Below, in pieces: positions 23,801 through 38,800 of a stretch of DNA of 64,000 nt. The DNA is from Apostichopus japonicus. Taxonomy: Eukaryota > Echinodermata > Holothuroidea > Aspidochirotida > Stichopodidae. A program made the position numbers and the translations under genes. Where the stretch lies: NCBI RefSeq assembly GCF_037975245.1, contig NC_092562.1:18367521-18431520 (forward strand), written 5' to 3'. Numbering within the stretch: position 1 is the first letter of the stretch; each line of letters begins with the position of its first letter. Under the pieces are notes generated by a model. It was given only the letters and a program-made list of their open reading frames with translations. It had not been told where the DNA came from and searched no databases.

Positions 23801-26800
23801 TCTTTTGCCGATCTTTTACAGCAAGTGCCTACACGGGGAGCTGTAAGTATTAGTTTATCCACCTAATATCTCAGTCCATACAGTGGCGCGATGGCTTGGC
23901 GCACTGTACGAGCTGATGATCGAGACTCTCTTTTGCATCCGTGGTTCGAACCCCGGGTGATGACGTCTTTTACAGCAAGTGCCTACACGGGGAGCTGTAA
24001 GTATTAGTTAATCCACCTAATATCTCAGTCCATACAGTGGCGCGATGGCTTGGCGCACTGTACGAGCTGATGATCGAGACTCTCTTTTGCATCCGTGGTT
24101 CGAACCCCGGGTGATGACGTCTTTTGCCGATCTTTTACAGCAAGTGCCTACACGGGGAGCTGTAAGTATTAGTTAATCCACCTAATATCTCAGTCCATAC
24201 AGTGGCGCGATGGCTTGGCGCACTGTACGAGCTGATGATCGAGACTCTCTTTTGCATCCGTGGTTCGAACCCCGGGTGATGACCTCTTTTGCCGATATTT
24301 TACAGCAAGTGCCTACACGGGGAGCTGTAAGTATTAGTTAATCCACCTAATATCTCAGTCCATACAGTGGCGCGATGGCTTGGCGCACTGTACGAGCTGA
24401 TGATCGAGACTCTCTTTTGCATCCGTGGTTCGAACCCCGGGTGATGACCTCTTTTGCCGATCTTTTACAGCAAGTGCCTACACGGGGAGCTGTAAGTATT
24501 AGTTAATCCACCTAATATCTCAGTCCATACAGTGTCGCGATGGCTTGGCGCACTGTACGAGCTGATGATCGAGACTCTCTTTTGCATCCGTGGTTCGAAC
24601 CCCGGGTGATGACGTCTTTTGCCGATCTTTTACAGCAAGTGCCTACACGGGGAGCTGTAAGTATTAGTTAATCCACCTAATATCTCAGTCCATACAGTGG
24701 CGCGATGGCTTGGCGCACTGTACGAGCTGATGATCGAGACTCTCTTTTGCATCCGTGGTTCGAACCCCGGGTGATGACGTCTTTTGCCGATCTTTTACAG
24801 CAAGTGCCTACACGGGGATCTGTAAGTATTAGTTAATCCACCTAATATCTCAGTCCATACAGTGGCGCGATGGCTTGGCGCACTATACGAGCTAATGATC
24901 GAGACTCTCTTTTGCATCCGTGGTTCGAACCCCGGGTGATGACGTCTTTTGCCGATCTTTTACAGCAAGTGCCTACACGGGGAGCTGTAAGTATTAGTTA
25001 ATCCACCTAATATCTCAGTCCATACAGTGGCGCGATGGCTTGGCGCACTGTACGAGCTGATGATCGAGACTCTCTTTTGCATCCGTGGTTCGAACCCCGG
25101 GTGATGACGTCTTTTACAGCAAGTGCCTACACGGGGAGCTGTAAGTATTAGTTAATCCACCTAATATCTCAGTCCATACAGTGGCGCGATGGCTTGGCGC
25201 ATTGTACGAGCTGATGATCGAGACTCTCTTTTGCATCCGTGGTTCGAACCCCGGGTGATGACGTCTTTTGCCGATCTTTTACAGCAAGTGCCTACACGGG
25301 GAGCTGTAAGTATTAGTTAATCCACCTAATATCTCAGTCCATACAGTGGCGCTATGGCTTGGCGCACTGTACGAGCTGATGATCGAGACTCTCTTTTGCA
25401 TCCGTGGTTCGAACCCCGGGTGATGACGTCTTTTACAGCAAGTGCCTACACGGGGAGCTGTAAGTATTAGTTAATCCACCTAATATCTCAGTCCATACAG
25501 TGGCGCGATGGCTTGGCGCACTGTACGAGCTGATGATCGAGACTCTCTTTTGCATCCGTGGTTCGAACCCCGGGTGGTGACGTCTTTTGCCGATCTTTTA
25601 CAACAAGTGCCTACACGGGGAGCTGTAAGTATTAGTTAATCCACCTAATATCTCAGTCCATACAGTGGCGTGATGGCTTGGCGCACTGTACGAGCTGATG
25701 ATCGAGACTCTCTTTTGCATCCGTGGTTCGAACCCCGGGTGATGACGTCTTTTGCCGATCTTTTACAGCAAGTGCCTACACGGGGAGCTGTAAGTATTAG
25801 TTAATCCACCTAATATCTCAGTCCATACAGTGGCGCGATGGCTTGGCGCACTATACGAGCTAATGATCGAGACTCTCTTTTGCATCCGTGGTTCGAACCC
25901 CGGGTGATGACGTCTTTTGCCGATCTTTTACAGCAAGTGCCTACACGGGGAGCTGTAAGTATTAGTTTATCCACCTAATATCTCAGTCCATACAGTGGCG
26001 CGATGGCTTGGCGCACTGTACGAGCTGATGATCGAGACTCTCTTTTGCATCCGTGGTTCGAACCCCGGGTGATGACGTCTTTTACAGCAAGTGCCTACAC
26101 GGGGAGCTGTAAGTATTAGTTAATCCACCTAATATCTCAGTCCAAACAGTGGCGCGATGGCTTGGCGCACTGTACGAGCTGATGATCGAGACTCTCTTTT
26201 GCATCCGTGGTTCGAACCCCGGGTGATGACGTCTTTTACAGCAAGTGCCTACACGGGGAGCTGTAAGTATTAGTTAATCCACCTAATATCTCAGTCCATA
26301 CAGTGGCGCGATGGCTTGGCGCACTGTACGAGCTGATGATCGAGACTCTCTTTTGCATCCGTGGTTCGAACCCCGGGTGATGACGTCTTTTGCCGATCTT
26401 TCACAGCAAGTGCCTACACGGGGAGCTGTAAGTATTAGTTAATCCACCTAATATCTCAGTCCATACAGTGGCGCGATGGCTTAGCGCACTGTACGAGCTG
26501 ATGATCGAGACTCTCTTTTGCATCCGTGGTTCGAACCCCGGGTGATGACCTCTTTTGCCGATATTTTACAGCAAGTGCCTACACGGGGAGCTGTAAGTAT
26601 TAGTTAATCCACCTAATATCTCAGTCCATACAGTGGCGCGATGGCTTGGCGCACTGTACGAGCTGATGATCGAGACTCTCTTTTGCATCCGTGGTTCGAA
26701 CCCCGGGTGATGACCTCTTTTGCCGATCTTTTACAGCAAGTGCCTACACGGGGAGCTGTAAGTATTAGTTAATCCACCTAATATCTCAGTCCATACAGTG

Positions 26801-29800
26801 GCGCGATGGCTTGGCGCACTGTACGAGCTGATGATCGAGACTCTCTTTTGCATCCGTGGTTCGAACCCTGGGTGATGACGTCTTTTACAGCAAGTGCCTA
26901 CACGGGGAGCTGTAAGTATTAGTTAATCCACCTAATATCTCAGTCCATACAGTGGCGCGATGGCTTGGCGCATTGTACGAGCTGATGATCGAGACTCTCT
27001 TTTGCATCCGTGGTTCGAACCCCGGGTGATGACGTCTTTTGCCGATCTTTTACAGCAAGTGCCTACACGGGGAGCTGTAAGTATTAGTTAATCCACCTAA
27101 TATCTCAGTCCATACAGTGGCGCTATGGCTTGGCGCACTGTACGAGCTGATGATCGAGACTCTCTTTTGCATCCGTGGTTCGAACCCCGGGTGATGACGT
27201 CTTTTACAGCAAGTGCCTACACGGGGAGCTGTAAGTATTAGTTAATCCACCTAATATCTCAGTCCATACAGTGGCGCGATGGCTTGGCGCACTGTACGAG
27301 CTGATGATCGAGACTCTCTTTTGCATCCGTGGTTCGAACCCCGGGTGATGACGTCTTTTGCCGATCTTTTACAACAAGTGCCTACACGGGGAGCTGTAAG
27401 TATTAGTTAATCCACCTAATATCTCAGTCCATACAGTGGCGTGATGGCTTGGCGCACTGTACGAGCTGATGATCGAGACTCTCTTTTGCATCCGTGGTTC
27501 GAACCCCGGGTGATGACGTCTTTTGCCGATCTTTTACAGCAAGTGCCTACACGGGGAGCTGTAAGTATTAGTTAATCCACCTAATATCTCAGTCCATACA
27601 GTGGCGCGATGGCTTGGCGCACTATACGAGCTAATGATCGAGACTCTCTTTTGCATCCGTGGTTCGAACCCCGGGTGATGACGTCTTTTGCCGATCTTTT
27701 ACAGCAAGTGCCTACACGGGGAGCTGTAAGTATTAGTTTATCCACCTAATATCTCAGTCCATACAGTGGCGCGATGGCTTGGCGCACTGTACGAGCTGAT
27801 GATCGAGACTCTCTTTTGCATCCGTGGTTCGAACCCCGGGTGATGACGTCTTTTACAGCAAGTGCCTACACGGGGAGCTGTAAGTATTAGTTAATCCACC
27901 TAATATCTCAGTCCAAACAGTGGCGCGATGGCTTGGCGCACTGTACGAGCTGATGATCGAGACTCTCTTTTGCATCCGTGGTTCGAACCCCGGGTGATGA
28001 CCTCTTTTGCCGATCTTTTACAGCAAGTGCCTACACGGGGAGCTGTAAGTATTAGTTAATCCACCTAATATCTCAGTCCATACAGTGGCGCGATGGCTTG
28101 GCGCACTGTACGAGCTGATGATCGAGACTCTCTTTTGCATCCGTGGTTCGAACCCCGGGTGATGACGTCTTTTGCCGATCTTTCACAGCAAGTGCCTACA
28201 CGGGGAGCTGTAAGTATTAGTTAATCCACCTAATATCTCAGTCCATACAGTGGCGCGATGGCTTAGCGCACTGTACGAGCTGATGATCGAGACTCTCTTT
28301 TGCATCCGTGGTTCGAACCCCGGGTGATGACCTCTTTTGCCGATATTTTACAGCAAGTGCCTACACGGGGAGCTGTAAGTATTAGTTAATCCACCTAATA
28401 TCTCAGTCCATACAGTGGCGCGATGGCTTGGCGCACTGTACGAGCTGATGATCGAGACTCTCTTTTGCATCCGTGGTTCGAACCCCGGGTGATGACCTCT
28501 TTTGCCGATCTTTTACAGCAAGTGCCTACACGGGGAGCTGTAAGTATTAGTTAATCCACCTAATATCTCAGTCCATACAGTGGCGCGATGGCTTGGCGCA
28601 CTGTACGAGCTGATGATCGAGACTCTCTTTTGCATCCGTGGTTCGAACCCCGGGTGATGACGTCTTTTGCCGATCTTTTACAGCAAGTGCCTACACGGGG
28701 AGCTGTAAGTATTAGTTAATCCACCTAATATCTCAGTCCATACAGTGGCGCGATGGCTTGGCGCACTGTACGAGCTGATGATCGAGACTCTCTTTTGCAT
28801 CCGTGGTTCGAACCCCGGGTGATGACGTCTTTTGCCGATCTTTTACAGCAAGTGCCTACACGGGGATCTGTAAGTATTAGTTAATCCACCTAATATCTCA
28901 GTCCATACAGTGGCGCGATGGCTTGGCGCACTATACGAGCTAATGATCGAGACTCTCTTTTGCATCCGTGGTTCGAACCCCGGGTGATGACGTCTTTTGC
29001 CGATCTTTTACAGCAAGTGCCTACACGGGGAGCTGTAAGTATTAGTTAATCCACCTAATATCTCAGTCCATACAGTGGCGCGATGGCTTGGCGCACTGTA
29101 CGAGCTGATGATCGAGACTCTCTTTTGCATCCGTGGTTCGAACCCCGGGTGATGACGTCTTTTACAGCAAGTGCCTACACGGGGAGCTGTAAGTATTAGT
29201 TAATCCACCTAATATCTCAGTCCATACAGTGGCGCGATGGCTTGGCGCATTGTACGAGCTGATGATCGAGACTCTCTTTTGCATCCGTGGTTCGAACCCC
29301 GGGTGATGACGTCTTTTGCCGATCTTTTACAGCAAGTGCCTACACGGGGAGCTGTAAGTATTAGTTAATCCACCTAATATCTCAGTCCATACAGTGGCGC
29401 TATGGCTTGGCGCACTGTACGAGCTGATGATCGAGACTCTCTTTTGCATCCGTGGTTCGAACCCCGGGTGATGACGTCTTTTACAGCAAGTGCCTACACG
29501 GGGAGCTGTAAGTATTAGTTAATCCACCTAATATCTCAGTCCATACAGTGGCGCGATGGCTTGGCGCACTGTACGAGCTGATGATCGAGACTCTCTTTTG
29601 CATCCGTGGTTCGAACCCCGGGTGATGACGTCTTTTGCCGATCTTTTACAACAAGTGCCTACACGGGGAGCTGTAAGTATTAGTTAATCCACCTAATATC
29701 TCAGTCCATACAGTGGCGTGATGGCTTGGCGCACTGTACGAGCTGATGATCGAGACTCTCTTTTGCATCCGTGGTTCGAACCCCGGGTGATGACGTCTTT

Positions 29801-32800
29801 TGCCGATCTTTTACAGCAAGTGCCTACACGGGGAGCTGTAAGTATTAGTTAATCCACCTAATATCTCAGTCCATACAGTGGCGCGATGGCTTGGCGCACT
29901 GTACGAGCTGATGATCGAGACTCTCTTTTGCATCCGTGGTTCGAACCCCGGGTGATGACGTCTTTTACAGCAAGTGCCTACACGGGGAGCTGTAAGTATT
30001 AGTTAATCCACCTAATATCTCAGTCCATACAGTGGCGCGATGGCTTGGCGCACTGTACGAGCTGATGATCGAGACTCTCTTTTGCATCCGTGGTTCGAAC
30101 CCCGGGTGATGACGTCTTTTGCCGATCTTTTACAGCAAGTGCCTACACGGGGAGCTGTAAGTATTAGTTAATCCACCTAATATCTCAGTCCATACAGTGG
30201 CGTGATGGCTTGGCGCAGTGTACGAGCTGATGATCGAGACTCTCTTTTGCATCCGTGGTTCGAACCCCGGGTGATGACGTCTTTTGCCGATCTTTTACAG
30301 CAAGTGTCTACACTGGGAGCTGTAAGTATTAGTTAATCCACCTAATATCTCAGTCCATACAGTGGCGCGATGGCTTGGCGCACTGTACGAGCTGATGATC
30401 GAGACTCTCTTTTGCATCCGTGGTTCGAACCCCGGGTGATGACGTCTTTTACAGCAAGTGCCTACACGGGGAGCTGTAAGTATTAGTTAATCCACCTAAT
30501 ATCTCAGTCCATACAGTGGCGCGATGGCTTGGCGCACTATACGAGCTAATGATCGAGACTCTCTTTTGCATCCGTGGTTCGAACCCCGGGTGATGACGTC
30601 TTTTGCCGATCTTTTACAGCAAGTGCCTACACGTGGAGCTGTAAGTATTAGTTAATCCACCTAATATCTCAGTCCATACAGTGGCGCGATGGCTTGGCGC
30701 ACTGTACGAGCTGATGATCGAGACTCTCTTTTGCATCCGTGGTTCGAACCCCGGGTGATGACGTCTTTTACAGCAAGTGCCTACACGGGGAGCTGTAAGT
30801 ATTAGTTAATCCACCTAATATCTCAGTCCATACAGTGGCGCGATGGCTTGGCGCACTGTACGAGCTGATGATCGAGACTCTCTTTTGCATCCGTGGTTCG
30901 AACCCCGGGTGATGACGTCTTTTGCCGATCTTTTACAGCAAGTGCCTACACGGGGAGCTGTAAGTATTAGTTAATCCACCTAATATCTCAGTCCATACAG
31001 TGGCGCGATGGCTTGGCGCACTGTACGAGCTGATGATCGAGACTCTCTCTTGCATCCGTGGTTCTAACCCCGGGTGATGACGTCTTTTACAGCAAGTGCC
31101 TACACGGGGAGCTGTAAGTATTAGTTAATCCACCTAATATCTCAGTCCATACAGTGGCGCGATGGCTTGGCGCACTGTACGAGCTGATGATCGAGACTCT
31201 CTTTTGCATCCGTGGTTCGAACCCCGGGTGATGACGTCTTTTACAGCAAGTGCCTACACGGGGAGCTGTAAGTATTAGTTAATCCACCTAATATCTCAGT
31301 CCATACAGTGGCGCGATGGCTTGGCGCACTGTACGAGCTGATGATCGAGACTCTCTTTTGCATCCGTGGTTCGAACCCCGGGTGATGACGTCTTTTGCCG
31401 ATCTTTTACAGCAAGTGCCTACACGGGGAGCTGTAAGTATTAGTTAATCCACCTAATATCTCAGTCCATACAGTGGCGCGATGGCTTGGCGCACTGTACG
31501 AGCTGATGATCGAGACTCTCTTTTGCATCCGTGGTTCGAACCCCGGGTGATGACGTCTTTTACAGCAAGTGCCTACACGGGGAGCTGTAAGTATTAGTTA
31601 ATCCACCTAATATCTCAGTCCATACAGTGGCGCGATGGCTTGGCGCACTGTACGAGCTGATGATCGAGACTCTCTTTTGCATCCGTGGTTCGAACCCCGG
31701 GTGATGACGTCTTTTGCCGATCTTTTACAGCAAGTGCCTACACGGGGAGCTGTAAGTATTAGTTAATCCACCTAATATCTCAGTCCATACAGTGGCGCGA
31801 TGGCTTGGCGAAGTGTACGAGCTGATGATCGAGACTCTCTTTTGCATCCGTGGTTCGAACCCCGGGTGATGACGTCTTTTGCCGATCTTTTACAGCAAGT
31901 GTCTACACTGGGAGCTGTAAGTATTAGTTAATCCACCTAATATCTCAGTCCATACAGTGGCGCGATGGCTTGGCGCACTGTACGAGCTGATGATCGAGAC
32001 TCTCTTTTGCATCCGTGGTTCGAACCCCGGGTGATGACGTCTTTTACAGCAAGTGCCTACACGGGGAGCTGTAAGTATTAGTTAATCCACCTAATATCTC
32101 AGTCCATACAGTGGCGCGATGGCTTGGCGCACTATACGAGCTAATGATCGAGACTCTCTTTTGCATCCGTGGTTCGAACCCCGGGTGATGACGTCTTTTG
32201 CCGATCTTTTACAGCAAGTGCCTACACGGGGAGCTGTAAGTATTAGTTAATCCACCTAATATCTCAGTCCATACAGTGGCGCGATGGCTTGGCGCACTGT
32301 ACGAGCTGATGATCGAGACTCTCTTTTGCATCCGTGGTTCGAACCCCGGGTGATGACGTCTTTTACAGCAAGTGCCTACACGGGGAGCTGTAAGTATTAG
32401 TTAATCCACCTAATATCTCAGTCCATACAGTGGCGCGATGGCTTGCCGCACTGTACGAGCTGATGATCGAGACTCTCTTTTGCATCCGTGGTTCGAACCC
32501 CGGGTGATGACGTCTTTTGCCGATCTTTTACAGCAAGTGCCTACACGGGGAGCTGTAAGTATTAGTTAATCCACCTAATATCTCAGTCCATACAGTGGCG
32601 CGATGGCTTGGCGCACTGTACGAGCTGATGATCGAGACTCTCTTTTGCATCCGTGGTTCGAACCCCGGGTGATGACGTCTTTTACAGCAAGTGCCTACAC
32701 GGGGAGCTGTAAGTATTAGTTAATCCACCTAATATCTCAGTACATACAGTGGCGCGATGGCTTGGCGCACTGTACGAGCTGATGATCGAGACTCTCTTTT

Positions 32801-35800
32801 GCATCCGTGGTTCGAACCCCGGGTGATGACGTCTTTTGCCGATCTTTTACAGCAAGTGTCTACACTGGGAGCTGTAAGTATTAGTTAATCCACCTAATAT
32901 CTCAGTCCATACAGTGGCGCGATGGCTTGGCGCACTGTACGAGCTGATGATCGAGACTCTCTTTTGCATCCGTGGTTCGAACCCCGGGTGATGACGTCTT
33001 TTACAGCAAGTGCCTACACGGGGAGCTGTAAGTATTAGTTAATCCACCTAATATCTCAGTCCATACAGTGGCGCGATGGCTTGGCGCACTGTACGAGCTG
33101 ATGATCGAGACTCTCTTTTGCATCCGTGGTTCGAACCCCGGGTGATGACGTCTTTTACAGCAAGTGCCTACACGGGGAGCTGTAAGTATTAGTTAATCCA
33201 CCTAATATCTCAGTCCATACAGTGGCGCGATGGCTTGGCGCACTGTACGAGCTGATGATCGAGACTCTCTTTTGCATCCGTGGTTCGAACCCCGGGTGAT
33301 GACGTCTTTTGCCGATCTTTTACAGCAAGTGCCTACACGGGGAGCTGTAAGTATTAGTTAATCCACCTAATATCTCAGTCCATACAGTGGCGCGATGGCT
33401 TGGCGCAGTGTACGAGCTGATGATCGAGACTCTCTTTTGCATCCGTGGTTCGAACCCCGGGTGATGACGTCTTTTGCCGATCTTTTACAGCAAGTGTCTA
33501 CACTGGGAGCTGTAAGTATTAGTTAATCCACCTAATATCTCAGTCCATACAGTGGCGCGATGGCTTGGCGCACTGTACAAGCTGATGATCGAGACTCTCT
33601 TTTGCATCCGTGGTTCGAACCCCGGGTGATGACGTCTTTTGCCGATCTTTTACAGCAAGTGCCTACACGGGGAGCTGTAAGTATTAGTTAATCCACCTAA
33701 TATCTCAGTCCATACAGTGGCGCGATGGCTTGGCGCACTGTACGAGCTGATGATCGAGACTCTCTTTTGCATCCGTGGTTCGAACCCCGGGTGATGACGT
33801 CTTTTACAGCAAGTGCCTACACGGGGAGCTGTAAGTATTAGTTAATCCACCTAATATCTCAGTCCATACAGTGGCGCGATGGCTTGGCGCACTGTACAAG
33901 CTGATGATCGAGACTCTCTTTTGCATCCGTGGTTCGAACCCCGGGTGATGACGTCTTTTACAGCAAGTGCCTACACGGGGAGCTGTAAGTATTAGTTAAT
34001 CCACCTAATATCTCAGTCCATACAGTGGCGCGATGGCTTGGCGCACTATACGAGCTAATGATCGAGACTCTCTTTTGCATCCGTGGTTCGAACCCCGGGT
34101 GATGACGTCTTTTACAGCAAGTGCCTACACGGGGAGCTGTAAGTATTAGTTAATCCACCTAATATCTCAGTCCATACAGTGGCGCGATGGCTTGGCGCAC
34201 TGTACGAGCTGATGATCGAGACTCTCTTTTGCATCCGTGGTTCGAACCCCGGGTGATGACGTCTTTTACAGCAAGTGCCTACACGGGGAGCTGTAAGTAT
34301 TAGTTAATCCACCTAATATCTCAGTCCATACAGTGGCGCGATGGCTTGGCGCACTATACGAGCTAATGATCGAGACTCTCTTTTGCATCCGTGGTTCGAA
34401 CCCCGGGTGATGACGTCTTTTACAGCAAGTGCCTACACGGGGAGCTGTAAGTATTAGTTAATCCACCTAATATCTCAGTCCATACAGTGGCGCGATGGCT
34501 TGGCGCACTGTACGAGCTGATGATCGAGACTCTCTTTTGCATCCGTGGTTCGAACCCCGGGTGATGACGTCTTTTACAGCAAGTGCCTACACGGGGAGCT
34601 GTAAGTATTAGTTAATCCACCTAATATCTCAGTCCATACAGTGGCGCGATGCCTTGGCGCACTGTACGAGCTGATGATCGAGACTCTCTTTTGCATCCGT
34701 GGTTCGAACCCCGGGTGATGACGTCTTTTACAGCAAGTGCCTACACGGGGAGCTGTAAGTATTAGTTAATCCACCTAATATCTCAGTCCATACAGTGGCG
34801 CGATGGCTTGGCGCACTGTACGAACTGATGATCGAGATTCTCTTTTGAATCCGTGGTTCGAACCCCGGGTGATGACGTCTTTTACAGCAAGTGCCTACAC
34901 GGGGAGCTGTAAGTATTAGTTAATCCACCTAATATCTCAGTCCATACAGTGGCGCGATGGCTTGGCGCACTGTACGAGCTGATGATCGAGACTCTCTTTT
35001 GCATCCGTGGTTCGAACCCCGGGTGATGACGTCTTTTACAGCAAGTGCCTACACGGGGAGCTGTAAGTATTAGTTAATCCACCTAATATCTCAGTCCATA
35101 CAGTGGCGCGATGGCTTGGCGCACTATACGAGCTAATGATCGAGACTCTCTTTTGCATCCGTGGTTCGAACCCCGGGTGATGACGTCTTTTGCCGATCTT
35201 TTACAGCAAGTGCCTACACGGGGAGCTGTAAGTATTAGTTAATCCACCTAATATCTCAGTCCATACAGTGGCGCGATGGCTTGGCGCACTGTACGAGCTG
35301 ATGATCGAGACTCTCTTTTGCATCCGTGGTTCGAACCCCGGGTGATGACGTCTTTTACAGCAAGTGCCTACACGGGGAGCTGTAAGTATTAGTTAATCCA
35401 CCTAATATCTCAGTCCATACAGTGGCGCGATGGCTTGGCGCACTGTACGAGCTGATGATCGAGACTCTCTTTTGCATCCGTGGTTCGAACCCCGGGTGAT
35501 GACGTCTTTTGCCGATCTTTTACAGCAAGTGCCTACACGGGGAGCTGTAAGTATTAGTTAATCCACCTAATATCTCAGTCCATACAGTGGCGCGATGGCT
35601 TGGCGCACTGTACGAGCTGATGATCGAGACTCTCTTTTGCATCCGTGGTTCGAACCCCGGGTGATGACGTCTTTTACAGCAAGTGCCTACACGGGGAGCT
35701 GTAAGTATTAGTTAATCCACCTAATATCTCAGTCCATACAGTGGCGCGATGGCTTGGCGCACTGTACGAGCTGATGATCGAGACTCTCTTTTGCATCCGT

Positions 35801-38800
35801 GGTTCGAACCCCGGGTGATGACGTCTTTTACAGCAAGTGCCTACACGGGGAGCTGTAAGTATTAGTTAATCCACCTAATATCTCAGTCCATACAGTGGCG
35901 CGATGGCTTGGCGCACTGTACGAGCTGATGATCGAGACTCTCTTTTGCATCCGTGGTTCGAACCCCGGGTGATGACGTCTTTTACAGCAAGTGCCTACAC
36001 GGGGAGCTGTAAGTATTAGTTAATCCACCTAATATCTCAGTCCATACAGTGGCGCGATGGCTTGGCGCACTGTACGAACTGATGATCGAGATTCTCTTTT
36101 GAATCCGTGGTTCGAACCCCGGGTGATGACGTCTTTTACAGCAAGTGCCTACACGGGGAGCTGTAAGTATTAGTTAATCCACCTAATATCTCAGTCCATA
36201 CAGTGGCGCGATGGCTTGGCGCACTGTACGAGCTGATGATCGAGACTCTCTTTTGCATCCGTGGTTCGAACCCCGGGTGATGACGTCTTTTACAGCAAGT
36301 GCCTACACGGGGAGCTGTAAGTATTAGTTAATCCACCTAATATCTCAGTCCATACAGTGGCGCGATGGCTTGGCGCACTATACGAGCTAATGATCGAGAC
36401 TCTCTTTTGCATCCGTGGTTCGAACCCCGGGTGATGACGTCTTTTGCCGATCTTTTACAGCAAGTGCCTACACGGGGAGCTGTAAGTATTAGTTAATCCA
36501 CCTAATATCTCAGTCCATACAGTGGCGCGATGGCTTGGCGCACTGTACGAGCTGATGATCGAGACTCTCTTTTGCATCCGTGGTTCGAACCCCGGGTGAT
36601 GACGTCTTTTGCCGATCTTTTACAGCAAGTGCCTACACGGGGAGCTGTAAGTATTAGTTAATCCACCTAATATCTCAGTCCATACAGTGGCGCGATGGCT
36701 TGGCGCAGTGTACGAGCTGATGATCGAGACTCTCTTTTGCATCCGTGGTTCGAACCCCGGGTGATGACGTCTTTTGCCGATCTTTTACAGCAAGTGTCTA
36801 CACTGGGAGCTGTAAGTATTAGTTAATCCACCTAATATCTCAGTCCATACAGTGGCGCGATGGCTTGGCGCACTGTACAAGCTGATGATCGAGACTCTCT
36901 TTTGCATCCGTGGTTCGAACCCCGGGTGATGACGTCTTTTGCCGATCTTTTACAGCAAGTGCCTACACGGGGAGCTGTAAGTATTAGTTAATCCACCTAA
37001 TATCTCAGTCCATACAGTGGCGCGATGGCTTGGCGCACTGTACGAGCTGATGATCGAGACGCTCTTTTGCATCCGTGGTTCGAACCCCGGGTGATGACGT
37101 CTTTTACAGCAAGTGCCTACACGGGGAGCTGTAAGTATTAGTTAATCCACCTAATATCTCAGTCCATACAGTGGCGCGATGGCTTGGCGCACTGTACAAG
37201 CTGATGATCGAGACTCTCTTTTGCATCCGTGGTTCGAACCCCGGGTGATGACGTCTTTTACAGCAAGTGCCTACACGGGGAGCTGTAAGTATTAGTTAAT
37301 CCACCTAATATCTCAGTCCATACAGTGGCGCGATGGCTTGGCGCACTATACGAGCTAATGATCGAGACTCTCTTTTGCATCCGTGGTTCGAACCCCGGGT
37401 GATGACGTCTTTTACAGCAAGTGCCTACACGGGGAGCTGTAAGTATTAGTTAATCCACCTAATATCTCAGTCCATACAGTGGCGCGATGGCTTGGCGCAC
37501 TGTACGAGCTGATGATCGAGACTCTCTTTTGCATCCGTGGTTCGAACCCCGGGTGATGACGTCTTTTACAGCAAGTGCCTACACGGGGAGCTGTAAGTAT
37601 TAGTTAATCCACCTAATATCTCAGTCCATACAGTGGCGCGATGCCTTGGCGCACTGTACGAGCTGATGATCGAGACTCTCTTTTGCATCCGTGGTTCGAA
37701 CCCCGGGTGATGACGTCTTTTACAGCAAGTGCCTACACGGGGAGCTGTAAGTATTAGTTAATCCACCTAATATCTCAGTCCATACAGTGGCGCGATGGCT
37801 TGGCGCACTGTACGAACTGATGATCGAGACTCTCTTTTGCATCCGTGGTTCGAACCCCGGGTGATGACGTCTTTTGCCGATCTTTTACAGCAAGTGCCTA
37901 CACGGGGAGCTGTAAGTATTAGTTAATCCACCTAATATCTCAGTCCATACAGTGGCGCGATGGCTTGGCGCACTGTACGAGCTGATGATCGAGACTCTCT
38001 TTTGCATCCGTGGTTCGAACCCCGGGTGATGACGTCTTTTACAGCAAGTGCCTACACGGGGAGCTGTAAGTATTAGTTAATCCACCTAATATCTCAGTCC
38101 ATACAGTGGCGCGATGGCTTGGCGCACTGTACGAGCTGATGATCGAGACTCTCTTTTGCATCCGTGGTTCGAACCCCGGGTGATGACGTCTTTTACAGCA
38201 AGTGCCTACACGGGGAGCTGTAAGTATTAGTTAATCCACCTAATATCTCAGTCCATACAGTGGCGCGATGGCTTGGCGCACTGTACGAGCTGATGATCGA
38301 GACTCTCTTTTGCATCCGTGGTTCGAACCCCGGGTGATGACGTCTTTTACAGCAAGTGCCTACACGGGGAGCTGTAAGTATTAGTTAATCCACCTAATAT
38401 CTCAGTCCATACAGTGGCGCGATGGCTTGGCGCACTATACGAGCTAATGATCGAGACTCTCTTTTGCATCCGTGGTTCGAACCCCGGGTGATGACGTCTT
38501 TTGCCGATCTTTTACAGCAAGTGCCTACACGGGGAGCTGTAAGTATTAGTTAATCCACCTAATATCTCAGTCCATACAGTGGCGCGATGGCTTGGCGCAC
38601 TGTACGAGCTGATGATCGAGACTCTCTTTTGCATCCGTGGTTCGAACCCCGGGTGATGACGTCTTTTACAGCAAGTGCCTACACGGGGAGCTGTAAGTAT
38701 TAGTTAATCCACCTAATATCTCAGTCCATACAGTGGCGCGATGGCTTGGCGCACTGTACGAGCTGATGATCGAGACTCTCTTTTGCATCCGTGGTTCGAA

